Origin: Tieghemiomyces parasiticus
Lineage: Eukaryota > Kickxellomycota > Dimargaritomycetes > Dimargaritales > Dimargaritaceae
Assembly (NCBI GenBank): GCA_027575765.1
Contig: JANBPT010000635.1
Span: forward strand, 1-27,593
Direction of reading: 5' to 3'
Length of the DNA stretch: 27,593 nucleotides
The notes under the pieces were generated by a model. It saw only the letters and a list, made by a program, of their open reading frames with translations, made no database searches and had not been told where the DNA came from. Position numbers and translations under genes: made by a program. This document shows positions 9,962 to 19,787 of the stretch, piece by piece; position 1 is the first letter of the stretch, and every line of letters begins with the position of its first letter.

Positions 9962-11258
9962 CTAACATGAATTAATAGTGCACTCCCACAGGCACTGGCC
10001 ATCAACCAAATAGTAATAACAATAGTGCTCGGAACTGTACTCTTTTTTTTTGGCCTGGCTAACATCCGCATGAAGCTTTCTCTTAGCCTGTAGCTGTTTA
10101 AGTTCCTCTTGCTTGTGGTGCTTCTTCGCTCTAGCCGCGCTCTCTGCCCGATTGCGTACCTCTGCCTCGCGTCTTGTAACGCGGGCCGCACCTAGAGAGT
10201 AGTACAACTCACGCTCAGGTGAACTGAATTTTTATTAATAGTGAATCTAAGGCAGGCAACCTGTTGGTCATAATTTGCCATCCACAGGGAAACATAATAA
10301 AAGATAAATGATCAAAAACCCTCAAGAGCTACAGAATATGGAGGGAAAGGGCTCAGAAGATGGGAGGGGACAGACCCTGGGAAGTAAACCAGGCCTTATG
10401 ACAACCTGCCCAACCTTAAACTGGACAAGAAAGTATGGGGTTAGTCAGCAAGGAGGGGAGTCACAGAACAAGGCAACCACCAAGGCAGAAAAAGTATAAA
10501 AAGGTAAACTAGCCTAAATGGCAGAGGAGGGGACAGGTGGGCCAGAGGCCAGGGTAGACAACCAGATGGAACTAGAGTCTTCATCAGGGAAGTCCAGGTT
10601 GGGGCGGCACAGCCTCTCAATGACAACTCACGCTCACGGTTGACTTCATCGGCCGAGTAAAAGGTTTGTGAGGTAGACTCTAGCTGGAGCGGAGCTAGCT
10701 CTGCGGTTCCGACAAGACCTTGAGCTGCGCCACTGCCGGCTAGGCCGATTTGATTAGGTATAGTTGGGCGCGATACGGCCCCAGCGAAAAACAACAACTG
10801 GAAGCCAAAGTTAGGAGGAACAAGGACGTGTGAAACTGTATGGTGGCTTTGTACAGGAAGAGGGCCGAAGGCTAAGCCTGCAATGAAAAGTCAGGGTGGG
10901 AGTAAACGGACAGGTAAATTCGGACGAATGTACAGGTATGAAGGCTGAAGTAATTATATATAGATAGATGTCATTATGACGAGCGGAGAGTTGAATAGGG
11001 GGGACGGTCGATCATTATATGGGGAATGGACGGTTCGAGTTCTATAAAGGATACCAAAAAAAAGGACCAGACAATTGCCTGGCACCCACCATGTTCACAT
11101 TGAAAGTAAGGCTCATTAGACATCACGGTGGAAGTTGTGTTTTTATGTACGACGCGGCGATAAAATGGGGCCTAACCATTGACAGTGGCCGGCAGCCACA
11201 TCGCCTCACTTATTCCGGCTTCCCCTCCCCCACCCACCCGGGCTTACCCATCTGCCAT
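9962..11258 (-). CDS. Unrecognised small basic coiled-coil protein (three-exon model)
   Basis: Model on -: 11248-11258, 10632-10732 and 9962-10191, 342 nt, 113 residues. The last two exons are the better supported: donor GAGC|GTGAGT and acceptor CTCTAG|GT join in phase to read FYSADEVNRERAARV, followed by a highly charged, probably helical stretch (RREAEVRNRAESAARAKKHHK, then QEELKQLQAKRK). The first exon (ATGGCAGATGG|GTAAGC) is only a candidate; the frame of exon 2 also stays open further upstream to about 10870. After a run of nine A on the sense strand (10043-10051) the reading becomes unconvincing, so the C-terminus is uncertain. I do not recognise the family. A helical scaffold, assembly or nucleic-acid-binding role is possible, but nothing visible decides. 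Confidence 0.45.
10204..10217. repeat. 14-bp direct repeat, copy near the intron 3' end
   Basis: The 14-mer ACAACTCACGCTCA (on +) occurs here and again at 10623-10636, 419 bases apart, flanking almost exactly the large intron of the unknown small gene. On the gene's strand it contains a splice-donor-like GTGAGT; this copy is not used because it lies only about 20 bases before the acceptor. Confidence 0.9.
10623..10636. repeat. 14-bp direct repeat, copy spanning the splice donor
   Basis: Second exact copy of the 14-mer found at 10204-10217. On the - strand it spans the exon/intron junction GAGC|GTGAGT of the unknown small gene, so the donor site lies inside the repeat. Confidence 0.9.
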
Positions 11259-12182
11259 TTATTTGGCGCGGTACGAGGGAAGTGTAGTGGTGAGTCCACC
11301 CTTTACTTCTCTAGAACGATCGGGAAGGTGGCTAGTGGAGAGCAGTGCTTCCAAAGCGCCTATTCACAAGTTAACTGGATGGTTAGCAACGGACCCGGGA
11401 GGCTTGAATGTGAGGGTCGTCAAACCATAAACCCACTGCTGACGGTTTCGCGCCAATTGCGCTACGTTTAAAATTCCTCCTCTAGAATCGTCATGACCGA
11501 ACCCCTCTCTCTCCACGCCAAATGATCTTCCGCCGCCGAGATCCAAGAAATTAACATTGTTTATACGTTCCGCCAAAGGTATTATTTGCTAAGGCTGCAA
11601 TCATTCCCTCGTTCCACTTGATACTATTTTGGTAGAATTGTCTGCGACCCCCTTCTCCATCAGCGCCCTCAGTACTTTCTCACGACCTCTTCCTCGGATT
11701 GCACATCCCGCCACAATTGCAAGCCGTATATGCACACCAGATCATAATCGGCAATTCTAACTACATGAGGGGTGTCACTTAATGTGTATAACTTGGTTGA
11801 CTTGCTGTGCAAGGGGGATCATGCATGGCAAGTTTGAGCCATACCATGGCTACGGATTCCTTATGGCATCCGTCACGTTAAACAGTCCATACATAATTTT
11901 ATATTTCGGGATGGATTTGACGATAAAAAAAACAGTGTAGCTGTGTCAGAGATAGGTAAAATAAATAAATGCAAATTGCCAGAGAAAAAGCGTTGGATGG
12001 ATAAAGAAGAATACGAATAACGAGTGTCCAGGGTGATATATCACTCAAAGCAGATGAGTTGGGAAAAAAACGTGGGTTAGAGGTGTAGCCGTGGAGCGAG
12101 AAGAGACTAACAGTGAATGACCAAAAGGCTAAAGAATAAAGCAAAACGATGGATTTTGTCGTGACGAGTTAAGAGGTGACTT
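11259..12182. other. Intergenic region upstream of the small gene and downstream of MET2
   Basis: About 900 bases. The segment 11905-12180 is A-rich on + and forms the 3' flank of MET2, which lies on -. Frames crossing 11019-11576 on either strand, the longest 150 codons, have mixed codon use and no family resemblance. No RNA gene or repeat of note was seen. Confidence 0.45.
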
Positions 12183-13949
12183 TTACCACTGCATCACATC
12201 CGCCCCTTCGGCCTCACCAAACAGGCTGGCCTCGGCCGGGGCGCTCGGTACCCCACTGGCGTCGTCGTCATCGCTAACCTCGACACTACTGACCGCCTCC
12301 TCACCGGCGGTCGGTCGTGAGCTCCGGGACGCGAATTCCGGGAGTCGGGCGCTGACGAATGCCTTGATGTGGCCATCCAACTGGGCAAACTCGAGGAGGA
12401 ACCCGTCGTGACCATCCGGGGACTCGATTGCCACCATTTGGGCGTTCGGTAGATGCTCGGAGATCTCGTATTGCTCGTTGATGGTGAACAGGCCGTCAGA
12501 TTCAATCCCGATAACGAGAGCCGGTTGGGTGATGGAGCGCAGCACGTCAACAAATTCGCCTGGACGGCCATGGGAGATATCGTGAGCATCCATCTTGCGG
12601 GTGATGGCTACGTAACAGTTGGCGTCGAATCGTTTGATAAACTTGTCGCCCTGGTACCGCAGGTAACTCTGGGCCGAATAGACCTGGTCGCCGGTGCGGT
12701 CGTCGACTTTGTCGGCCATCGTGCGGCGGCCGAACCGGCTCTGGAACGAGTTGCGGGTCCGGTAAGTTAGGAGCGCTGACATGCGCGCTGCCGCCAAACC
12801 AGACGCCGGCTGGGCCGTCATTAGGTAGTGACCTCCGGCAAAGGCCGGATCGCTGTAGATGGCCTGCCGCTGCGCCTCGCCCCAGCTGATCCCCCAGGCC
12901 GAGTGCCGCGCCGAGGTGGCGATGACCACCAGAGTGCGGACGTACTCGGGTCCGAACATGGACCATTCCAATGTCTGCATGCCGCCCAGCGACCCGCCAA
13001 TACAGATGGCCACCTGACGTACGCCCAGCATGTCCAGGACCTTACGGTGCAGGCTGGGCGGTTGGTATACGATAGAGGGCGGTTGACGAGTGTACGTGAG
13101 CTCCAGGGGAAAAGGTTAGTTGCGCTATGACCGTTATACCACCACTGTCCGGTCGCCTGGCTAATGTGGAGCCATTCTGAATCACTAGGAGTGACCACGC
13201 TGAGTACTCTACGACGGTTCAGCGCGTTCCAAGGTAGGGTTGATCCGGTGGCTTAACGCTCACAATGCTATCTCGACGTGTGCGTTACGGGTAAACATAC
13301 CTGATATCATCCCGGACCGTCGTCATAGGGAAATCCGGTCCAAAGGGTTCGTGAGTTTCGGGGTTGATGGTGCACGGGGACATGGACCCGTAGGGGGACC
13401 CAGTGACATTGCAGCACACGATGAAAAACCTGGACGTATCGAACGCCCGGCCGCGGCCCAGGAGGGGGCCCCACCTACCAGAGACCAAGCGTGAACGATG
13501 GTACGATAGGGTTAGGGTTAGACACTAGGGATGGTAATACGGTCAACTTGGCGCCACAGCAGTCAAGTGGTGTGACCATATCCACTGGGCCGGCACTCGG
13601 AGGCGATCCAGAAGCTTGTGCGGAATACTTACCAGTCGGCTACGTCGCTGGAGCCGGTGAAGGCGTGGCAGATAACCATCACGTTATCCCGGGTGGAGTT
13701 AAGCTTTCCCCAGGTCTTATAGGCGATAGGGACCTGCTCAACAACCTGGCCACTCTCTAACCGGTGTGAGGGGATAATAGCCACCTGCTGGTCGTGTACC
13801 AGGTTTATAAATGGGTTGGCGCGGTTGGGGTCTGGGTTGTAGTCCAGGCCACCGATAGGCGGGGCCTTAGTGTCCTTGGACATGGCGGGCAGCGGCAAAA
13901 CGACTGGAATGCGTAGCATGCGAAGCGGGGAGGTGGAAAGGGGCGGCAT
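12183..13949 (-). CDS. MET2: Homoserine O-acetyltransferase
   Basis: Transfers acetyl from acetyl-CoA to homoserine, giving O-acetylhomoserine for methionine and cysteine synthesis; an alpha/beta hydrolase-fold enzyme. Three exons on -: 13633-13949, 13301-13474 and 12183-13053, 1362 nt, 453 residues, phases matching. Family landmarks: ICHAFTGSSDVADWWGPLLG across intron 1, FFIVCCNVTGSPYGS, the joined RDDISLHRKVLDMLG across intron 2, and the nucleophile elbow GGSLGGMQ. The inferred triad is Ser185, Asp350 (ESDGLF) and His379 (DGHDGF). The last 45 or so residues form an acidic, Ser/Ala-rich tail. The start at 13949 is the first in-frame ATG; ATGs at residue 11 or 23 are possible, since the first 22 residues look unconserved. 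The length fits fungal enzymes (yeast about 486). Serine rather than homoserine as acceptor cannot be excluded by eye, but fungal Met2 is the best call. Confidence 0.94.
13507..13521. repeat. Short telomere-like TTAGGG repeat in MET2 intron 1
   Basis: Two and a half copies of TTAGGG (TAGGGTTAGGGTTAG on +). On the MET2 sense strand it reads CTAACCCTAACCC and lies about 35-45 bases before the intron 1 acceptor, so it supplies two consecutive CTAAC branch-point-like motifs. Confidence 0.85.
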
Positions 13950-14731
13950 GTCGAGGTACAGGGGTTAGAGGCGGGGGTTGGCTGACTGGCGAAGCAGGGA
14001 GGCGGGCCGTAGGCCTCTCATGGGTAGAATAGGCATGGAGAGACAATAGTTCAGACGGTCTCGGGGGTTGGGTTTCTTGCAGGGAAATGAGGCCTTACCT
14101 TCGGGCATGGCGTATAGGAGGAACAATTGGGCTTGGCAAAGTAGTGGCGAGTTTAGCGCACCGGTGAGCCCGCGAGTACTAGGGCGTCTAAGATAACAGG
14201 TGCGTGGAAGACCTATCACACCAGGATGTATAGTGTAGGGTGCAGTAGAGCGAAGTAAACGGAGTGGACAAAAGACTTGTCAAGGGGAGAGGGAGCAGGG
14301 TCTGCCGAGCTGGTGAAGGTTTGAGTCCTGCGAAGGAGGGAGAGGGAACAGCAGATTAAATAGACTACTGCTGTACAAAGGAAAAGATAGGATAAATGCA
14401 GGTAGTGATGGCGCGGGGGATTGCAACAGCGTGGACATATGCCAGGTTTCGCTGCATAGTAGGACCTTCCTCTTTTTCACCCTGGTTGGTATAAGTCTGG
14501 CAGCGCCATTGGTCCACAGCGGCAGGGGTAGAGGCCCAGCCATTCCCTGGCGAAATTGCGTGATCGGAGCGGCTGATGAGTCGCTACCGCCCTCACCACT
14601 CCGGCACACATACCCAAGCCGCTCCCCGTATGGAATGAGGGGAGGTGAGTGTATGTATATGGCAGTGCCTTGTTTTGGTCCTCGGAATGGGCTGGTGAGC
14701 CATAGTTCGTCATCGTTCTAGCGGGGGATAC

Positions 14732-14757
14732 CCCTACGGAGATGTTTCGCCGTAGGG
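14732..14757. repeat. Perfect 8-bp inverted repeat (hairpin)
   Basis: CCCTACGG at 14732-14739 and CCGTAGGG at 14750-14757 are perfect complements separated by a 10-base loop. The position is intergenic, about 780 bases upstream of the MET2 start and 890 upstream of ArfGAP. Role unknown; it could be a palindromic binding site or chance. Confidence 0.7.
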
Positions 14758-14821
14758 TGTGTCTTTCCCCTTGGGTTATAGCCCCCAAACCCCAAGCAAT
14801 GTACGCCCTGGCGCACTGGCT

Positions 14822-14875
14822 GTAGCAGACTGATTTAACTCACTACTGGTAGCAGACTGGGCCAACTCACTCGCT
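14822..14875. repeat. Imperfect 27-bp tandem duplication
   Basis: Two adjacent 27-base units both start GTAGCAGACTG and share AACTCACT further in, with about six differences. The unit is too short and diverged to be a recent duplication, and no gene covers it. It lies just past the hairpin at 14732-14757. Confidence 0.75.
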
Positions 14876-15648
14876 GTTGGCGCCCTCTCTAACCTTTATT
14901 AACTGCTCGGCTATTAACTTGAATAGACTCGGTGCATAGAGAGAAGGGTCCAACTTGCTGGTCGGCCGCATATGGCCTAGGGGGGATGAAGGATAAGCGA
15001 AAGGAAGGTCCGCGCGCAGCATGGAGGAATGCAGGCGTGGAGTAAGAGGTGGGGGGTGGGAGAGTTTCAACCGATAAAAAAGAGCAATGACTACGGACAG
15101 GGCGGTCCGTAAGGCCGAAGGGCCACAAATTGGATGGTGACCGTTGGAGGCATAGAGACAGAGTACCTCGTAAAGGGAGTGCCGTACCCCCATGGTTGAC
15201 AAGCTGTCAGCCTGTCCCACCACGAGAGGGTGGGGGGGGGGGTTCGACGATATAACTGCGCCACGTGCAGATAGCGAATATGCTACATAATCTCCTGCCA
15301 TCCGCCCCTCCCCCCGTCGGAGGGCTAATTCTAGGGTGCCCTTGATGGCCTGCATGTATTGTCGCTAGCGTCACTGCCTGACTGCTCACGTTACCCCCCG
15401 CTAGCCGGCCACCCTGAAGACCTTTGACAGCTCGATTCCTCCATCTTGGAACCTTAAATCTGCGTCGCCTCCCTGTCTCCGAAACCTGGGCCTGTTTTTT
15501 GTGTCGCACTGCCCTGAACGCATCCATCTTACCTTTTCCACCGCGTCAACCGGCCCCCTCCCTCTCTTCCGCCCTATTCACATCCCCTACATCCGATTTC
15601 TTCACCCTTCCCATCCGCCCCACCCTACTACTCCACTGCCAACCACCG

Positions 15649-17007
15649 ATGAGCGAACCCAAGAAGCTGATTGGTGAGCTCCAGCGTGCAGATGGAAACC
15701 GCATTTGCATCGACTGCGGGGGGCCTAACCCGCAGTGGGCCTCGGTTACGCTGGCTACCTTTTTTTGCCTAGAGTGCTCGGGGGTCCACCGCTCCCTAGG
15801 GGTCCATCTGAGCTTCGTGCGGTCGGTGTCCATGGACAAGTGGACGATGGACCAGGTGAAGCGCATGCAGCTGGGTGGAAATAAAAAGGCCCTCTCCTTC
15901 TTCCGGTCGCAGCCCGACTACGCCGATGGGATGGGTATCCGGGAGAAGTACACCAGCGACTTTGCCGAGCAGTGGCGGCAGAAGCTCAATGCCGAGTGTG
16001 AGGGCCGTAGTTTCACCCCGTCGACATCATCCGGATCTGGTCGAAGTGCCACCACCCGACAGGCTTCCCCAGCCACAGGGGCCCGGCGGCCCCTGGGTGC
16101 CACCCGGACGTCGGTCCAGGCCGCCTCGGCCCGGCCCGGTGACGATTATCAAAGTGGCAGCGACTCGGGCCCGGCTAACCCGGCGACCGCGCAGCGGGAA
16201 CGCAATGAGCAGTACTTTGCCACCCTGGGGGCGGCCAATGAAACCCGGAGTGCCTCCCTGCCGCCCAGCCAGGGCGGCAAGTACGTCGGGTTCGGGAGCA
16301 CCCCGGCGCCCAACATGTCTAGTGGGAATGATTCATTTTCAGCCCAGGAGATTCTGAACGACCCCAGCCAACTACTGTCCAAGGGCTGGAGCCTGTTCTC
16401 GGCATCGGCCCAGGTAGCCATGGAGCTTGCCAGTACGGTTGGCGAGCGGTTGACGGAAAACGTGGTGCGGCCAACTGCCGAGGCCGTCCAGGACCCCAAT
16501 TTCACCGAGAACGTCAGGGGGTACGTGTCCAATATCGGCCAACGCAGCGCCAACCTCATGTCCAGTTACTTGGGCCAGGGTTCTGGTCGCCCCTACTCGG
16601 GTACCGCCAGCGGATACAGCTCCTTCGGTGAGCAGCGACCCGGGGGGATGTACGGCGACGAGGATGACCACGGTGATAGCGCGGGCTTCGGTAACCGGCG
16701 GGGGCTGACGAACCACAGCGAGGATGAGCATGATTTTTTCGCGGCGGCTGAGCGCGACAGCAGTAGTGCGGTATCAACTCGTCCGGCCCTCAACCGAGCC
16801 CACACCGAAGGGTCGCGGAGCACCACATCACTGCAGCGTGCGGGTGATTCTAAAGTGTCCCTACGCAGCGGTACCTCGGGAACCAATTCACCCTTGCCCA
16901 GTCCCAACATGGGTGGTCTGACCTCCCGGAACCGGAAGGCCACTGGTGCCGCAACCACGACCACAGCTAAGCGCGACGACTGGAATGACAGTTGGGACGA
17001 CTTTTAG
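15649..17007 (+). CDS. GCS1: Arf GTPase-activating protein, ArfGAP1/Gcs1 type
   Basis: Stimulates GTP hydrolysis on Arf1 and so drives COPI coat dynamics at the Golgi. Intronless, 452 residues. The N-terminal ArfGAP domain (about 1-125) carries the zinc finger Cys20, Cys23, Cys40, Cys43 (CX2CX16CX2C) and the catalytic arginine finger in GVHRSLGVHLSFVRS (Arg48). After a Ser/Pro/Gly-rich linker come two amphipathic segments (about 240-265 and 285-310, with LSKGWSLFSASAQ and GYVSNIGQRSANLMSSYLG) whose bulky residues spaced by Ser, Gly and Ala resemble curvature-sensing ALPS motifs. The C-terminus WNDSWDDF is a tryptophan-rich acidic motif of the kind that binds the delta-COP coat subunit. The frame is open about 75 codons upstream but without ATG, so 15649 is the first in-frame ATG. 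Yeast Gcs1 is 352 residues and human ArfGAP1 about 406, so this linker is long. Confidence 0.95.
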   Translation: MSEPKKLIGELQRADGNRICIDCGGPNPQWASVTLATFFCLECSGVHRSLGVHLSFVRSVSMDKWTMDQVKRMQLGGNKKALSFFRSQPDYADGMGIREKYTSDFAEQWRQKLNAECEGRSFTPSTSSGSGRSATTRQASPATGARRPLGATRTSVQAASARPGDDYQSGSDSGPANPATAQRERNEQYFATLGAANETRSASLPPSQGGKYVGFGSTPAPNMSSGNDSFSAQEILNDPSQLLSKGWSLFSASAQVAMELASTVGERLTENVVRPTAEAVQDPNFTENVRGYVSNIGQRSANLMSSYLGQGSGRPYSGTASGYSSFGEQRPGGMYGDEDDHGDSAGFGNRRGLTNHSEDEHDFFAAAERDSSSAVSTRPALNRAHTEGSRSTTSLQRAGDSKVSLRSGTSGTNSPLPSPNMGGLTSRNRKATGAATTTTAKRDDWNDSWDDF

Positions 17008-19463
17008 AAACATTGCAACTTTCGTGCGGCGCACCTGCCCCGCCCCCGCGTTAACCACCACTTTCCCTCGCTCCCGTCTCCCGGCTCGCGTACGTGCGAC
17101 TTTCCACTCGACGGATCGCGAAATACACGCCCCAGTTGCCCTCTCGTTTCTTTTTCTTTTGCGTTAGAAGGTTCCGCTCGCATGACTGCCACGTTGACAG
17201 TCGGTTCACTTACCCTGCATTTCCTCGTCGTATCCGCTACGCAATGTATCGATAGGGCAGCCCTAGCCACTGTAGGCCATAGGTTTTCTCGCTCACTCTC
17301 CTCCTTTCTGCGATTTCTCTTCCTTTACAGGGCCCCCACATGCCTGACAGAACATTACACCGTATAAAAGCCCCGGTTTCCGTTGTGAGCAATGGCCTGA
17401 GTAGTCGTCATGACAATAACCGACGTCGTTATACAGTGGGATACAGATGTCTGCGGTAGACAGACACGACTGCCCGTGGTTGCGGCCATCGGATGGCTAT
17501 GGGTAGATCCACCTATTAGTTTAAATGAGATATGCCGTTCCGATTTGCCACTCGGGTTCTCCGTTGAGCGACGCTGGTGGATCCGCTGATCATTTATAGG
17601 GTCGGCCGCAGCTCACGCCTCAATTAGATTATTTATCCGAGCCGCGGGGCGAGCAAGGAGGAGGACGGGCTGCTTGGACGCGGCGGCTTCCGTTGGTGAT
17701 GGAGAGGGCGACAGGCCAGCCCTTGACGGGTGGAGCCGTCCAAGCCTACGTTAGTTCTGTCCGTCGTCCCAGTCTGGTGGTTCATTGTGGGCGGCGATGG
17801 GGAGGAGGGGTAAGTATGAACCAGTGACATGAGGTGCCTATTTTTCCATCGCCTTCACCCCAGGCGCCACCGAAGGATCATTCATAAGCACTTATGCAGA
17901 CCCTGCACTCTCCCAGCCCACGGACCTGCAGCCTTTCCCAGGGTCCTGCGCACGCTGTGAAACGGAGTTTGCAAAACCATATTGGACAAGAGAGGCTCCT
18001 GTGGTCACATGATCATGCTTAACACAGCCAGCTTGGGCACCGCCTCGGGCTGTCGGCCCAAGAAACCCGGATGGCACTACCTTGTAGGTCGCGCGGGCTG
18101 TGATAGGTGAGAGGCCCCTAGCCTGCTGTCTGATAACTAGTGACTATTTCTGGTGCCGACACAAAAGTGTGCTGGTAATGAAGAACCTCTAGCCGGAGTC
18201 ACACTCGGACGAGTGACCGCAATATGATGTGACGACATGGTGTATAATGAACCCTGCACGGGAGGGGGAGGTGCTGAAAAGACCAGCGGGGCGTGGGTTG
18301 GCTGGAATTGTGGGAGAATGGCTTACCAATTCAGACACAGCCACGGCGGTAGAGCACTGACTGTAGATCCGCAGAGTCCGAAGGTTAGAACAGTACGGGC
18401 CGCCTGGAGAACCAAGGTGGGCCTAATGGGCTGAGTGAGTTGTGACGTAGCTATGCAGGCTCTGTTCCTGGGTAATCTAGGAACTGCAGCCCAGAACGGG
18501 CGAGCCAAAGTTTTCAATCTGAGAGGAAATGACGAGGTGGACTGGAACACGCGGCTGGAAACTGGGCGATCGATGATCTTAAGCAATGACGACGCTCCGC
18601 TAGAAAACGGCAGGTGGACGAATGGGCGATAGGAACTGTACTGTCCCCCCTTTTTTTCTCTTTTGCACAGCGGCGAGTGGCTGGCACCGCACCCCCTTAG
18701 CGACGGGCCATCCACAGGCGCCCTAGGTACGGCACCATTGGTAGGGCCTGCAGCCTGATACAGCATGGCGAACCTCGCCCGTAGCATATGAGGGGCGTCG
18801 GTGCTGCCCTCAAATCAAGTGGTCCAAAAAAGCGGCAGAATCCCACCCGTGGCAAGGAGGGCCTCAGAAGTCCTCGGACGTGCGGTAGGCGGCGCATCCC
18901 CGCTTCATCGCTTAGTCAGATTTACCAAGTTGGCGGACGCCAAAGAAAGCCAAGCAGCCGGGGGCTGGCCATCAGCTCAGGCTACGCTCGGCAGCTGTGG
19001 CCTGCCTGTCTTTGTAATGGCGGCAACCCTGAGAATCCCTCATCCCACACACCGCATACCTTGCCCTACGAACCTGTCCCATCATTCCATTTCCGTCGGC
19101 TCGATGCGGCGAAAGAGAGTGGCTGGCAGTCCTGTCTCTCCTGGCCTAGGACTGACGGTCTCCCGCGTTCGCTGTGAACCACGAAGACTCTGAGCGCATG
19201 TGCGTGGATGGGTAGAGAGAGGTGAAGGAAAAAGATGCCGTCATCATCGCGGAGGCCCTGCTGGTCTGTCAGGGTTTCGTCGCCGACTGTGGGAAGCAGT
19301 GGGACGCAGCCATTCCAATCTATCTGTCGCCTGCGTCGACGCCACCAGTGCCTCGATATCGGCAGCCTTTGGCGCATGTAGCCCATACACCCCGCCCCCC
19401 TTCTGCTCTATACGGGACCTACAACACACAGAAACTCCCTGCTCGATTATCCGACCCTCCGCG
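17008..19463. other. Gene-poor stretch between ArfGAP and the glycogen debrancher
   Basis: About 2.5 kb. A TATAAAAG sequence at 17363-17370 on + has no gene behind it: the next ATG is followed at once by TGA. A short - strand patch near 17.7 kb looks weakly coding and is listed separately. Two overlapping + frames of about 130 codons at 18788-19193 have mixed codon use and no family I recognise. No RNA gene was seen. Confidence 0.45.
17629..17750 (-). other. Coding-like patch, possible 3' exon of an unknown gene
   Basis: On - a frame reads TAPPVKGWPVALSITNGSRR and ends TAA at 17629-17631. Nearly all its codons end in C or G, like the real genes here and unlike the surrounding DNA. It starts right after CTAACGTAG, an acceptor-like sequence with a stop codon in the same frame. 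I could not find an upstream exon or recognise the peptide, so it may be chance, a pseudogene fragment or the last exon of a small gene. Confidence 0.25.
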
Positions 19464-19472
19464 TATATAAAT
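19464..19472 (+). promoter_or_regulatory. Likely TATA box of the glycogen debrancher gene
   Basis: TATATAAAT lies 315 bases before the start codon of the debranching-enzyme gene, followed by a long C/T-rich leader. The mS23 gene has a similar box at almost the same distance from its start, which supports both as core promoter elements. The transcription start itself cannot be seen. Confidence 0.5.
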
Positions 19473-19787
19473 GACCCGGTGCCCTGGATCGGCAGGTGGA
19501 AGGTCTTACGCGCCGCTCTACATCACCCCCAGGCTTTGGTTCCTCGTCGCCCTCTCTTCATACGTTCGCCACCACTTCTCTTGGCACCACCCGTCTCACA
19601 CGTCGTCGCGGTGGGCTCACAACTTCGCTTCCTGTACTATCTGTGTATCCGTGTTCCATCCCAGGCCACTCTAACCACCGTCACACTTCCGGTCCCTGTC
19701 CTCACAACCCGCAACTTGCATTCGGCTGTACCCTCCTACCCTTCAACCCCCCCCCCTCACCTACTACTACGCTCTCTGATTCCCGGG

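Larger units (their letters stand above)
13950..15648. other. Divergent intergenic region between MET2 and ArfGAP
   Basis: About 1.7 kb that should hold the promoters of MET2 (-) and the ArfGAP gene (+). The MET2 side (to about 14400) is purine-rich on +, and the last 220 bases before the ArfGAP start are strongly C/T-rich; both match the leader composition of other genes here. Between lie a hairpin, a 27-bp tandem repeat and a run of eleven G (15232-15242). A 96-codon frame at 14431-14721 on + has a hydrophobic start resembling a signal peptide, but nothing else supports it. Confidence 0.5.

Noticed and set aside
10204..10636. Splicing of the unknown gene exactly at the repeat, keeping ELYYSLG
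   Set aside because: No GT...AG pair removes the insert at that point in frame; the GTGAGT...CTCTAG pair does, dropping those residues. Kept only as a prediction about the ancestral sequence.
11019..11471. Open frame of 150 codons on +
   Set aside because: Mixed codon use, no recognisable motif, and it overlaps the candidate first exon of the unknown small gene on the other strand.
14431..14721. 96-codon frame on + with a hydrophobic start resembling a signal peptide
   Set aside because: The rest has no conserved or structured pattern, codon use is mixed, and the region lies in a divergent promoter zone.
17363..17370. TATAAAAG as a promoter
   Set aside because: The nearest downstream ATG is followed at once by a stop and no gene was found behind it.
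18788..19193. Two overlapping frames of about 130 codons on +
   Set aside because: They use different frames of the same DNA, neither shows the C-ending codon signature, and neither product is recognisable.
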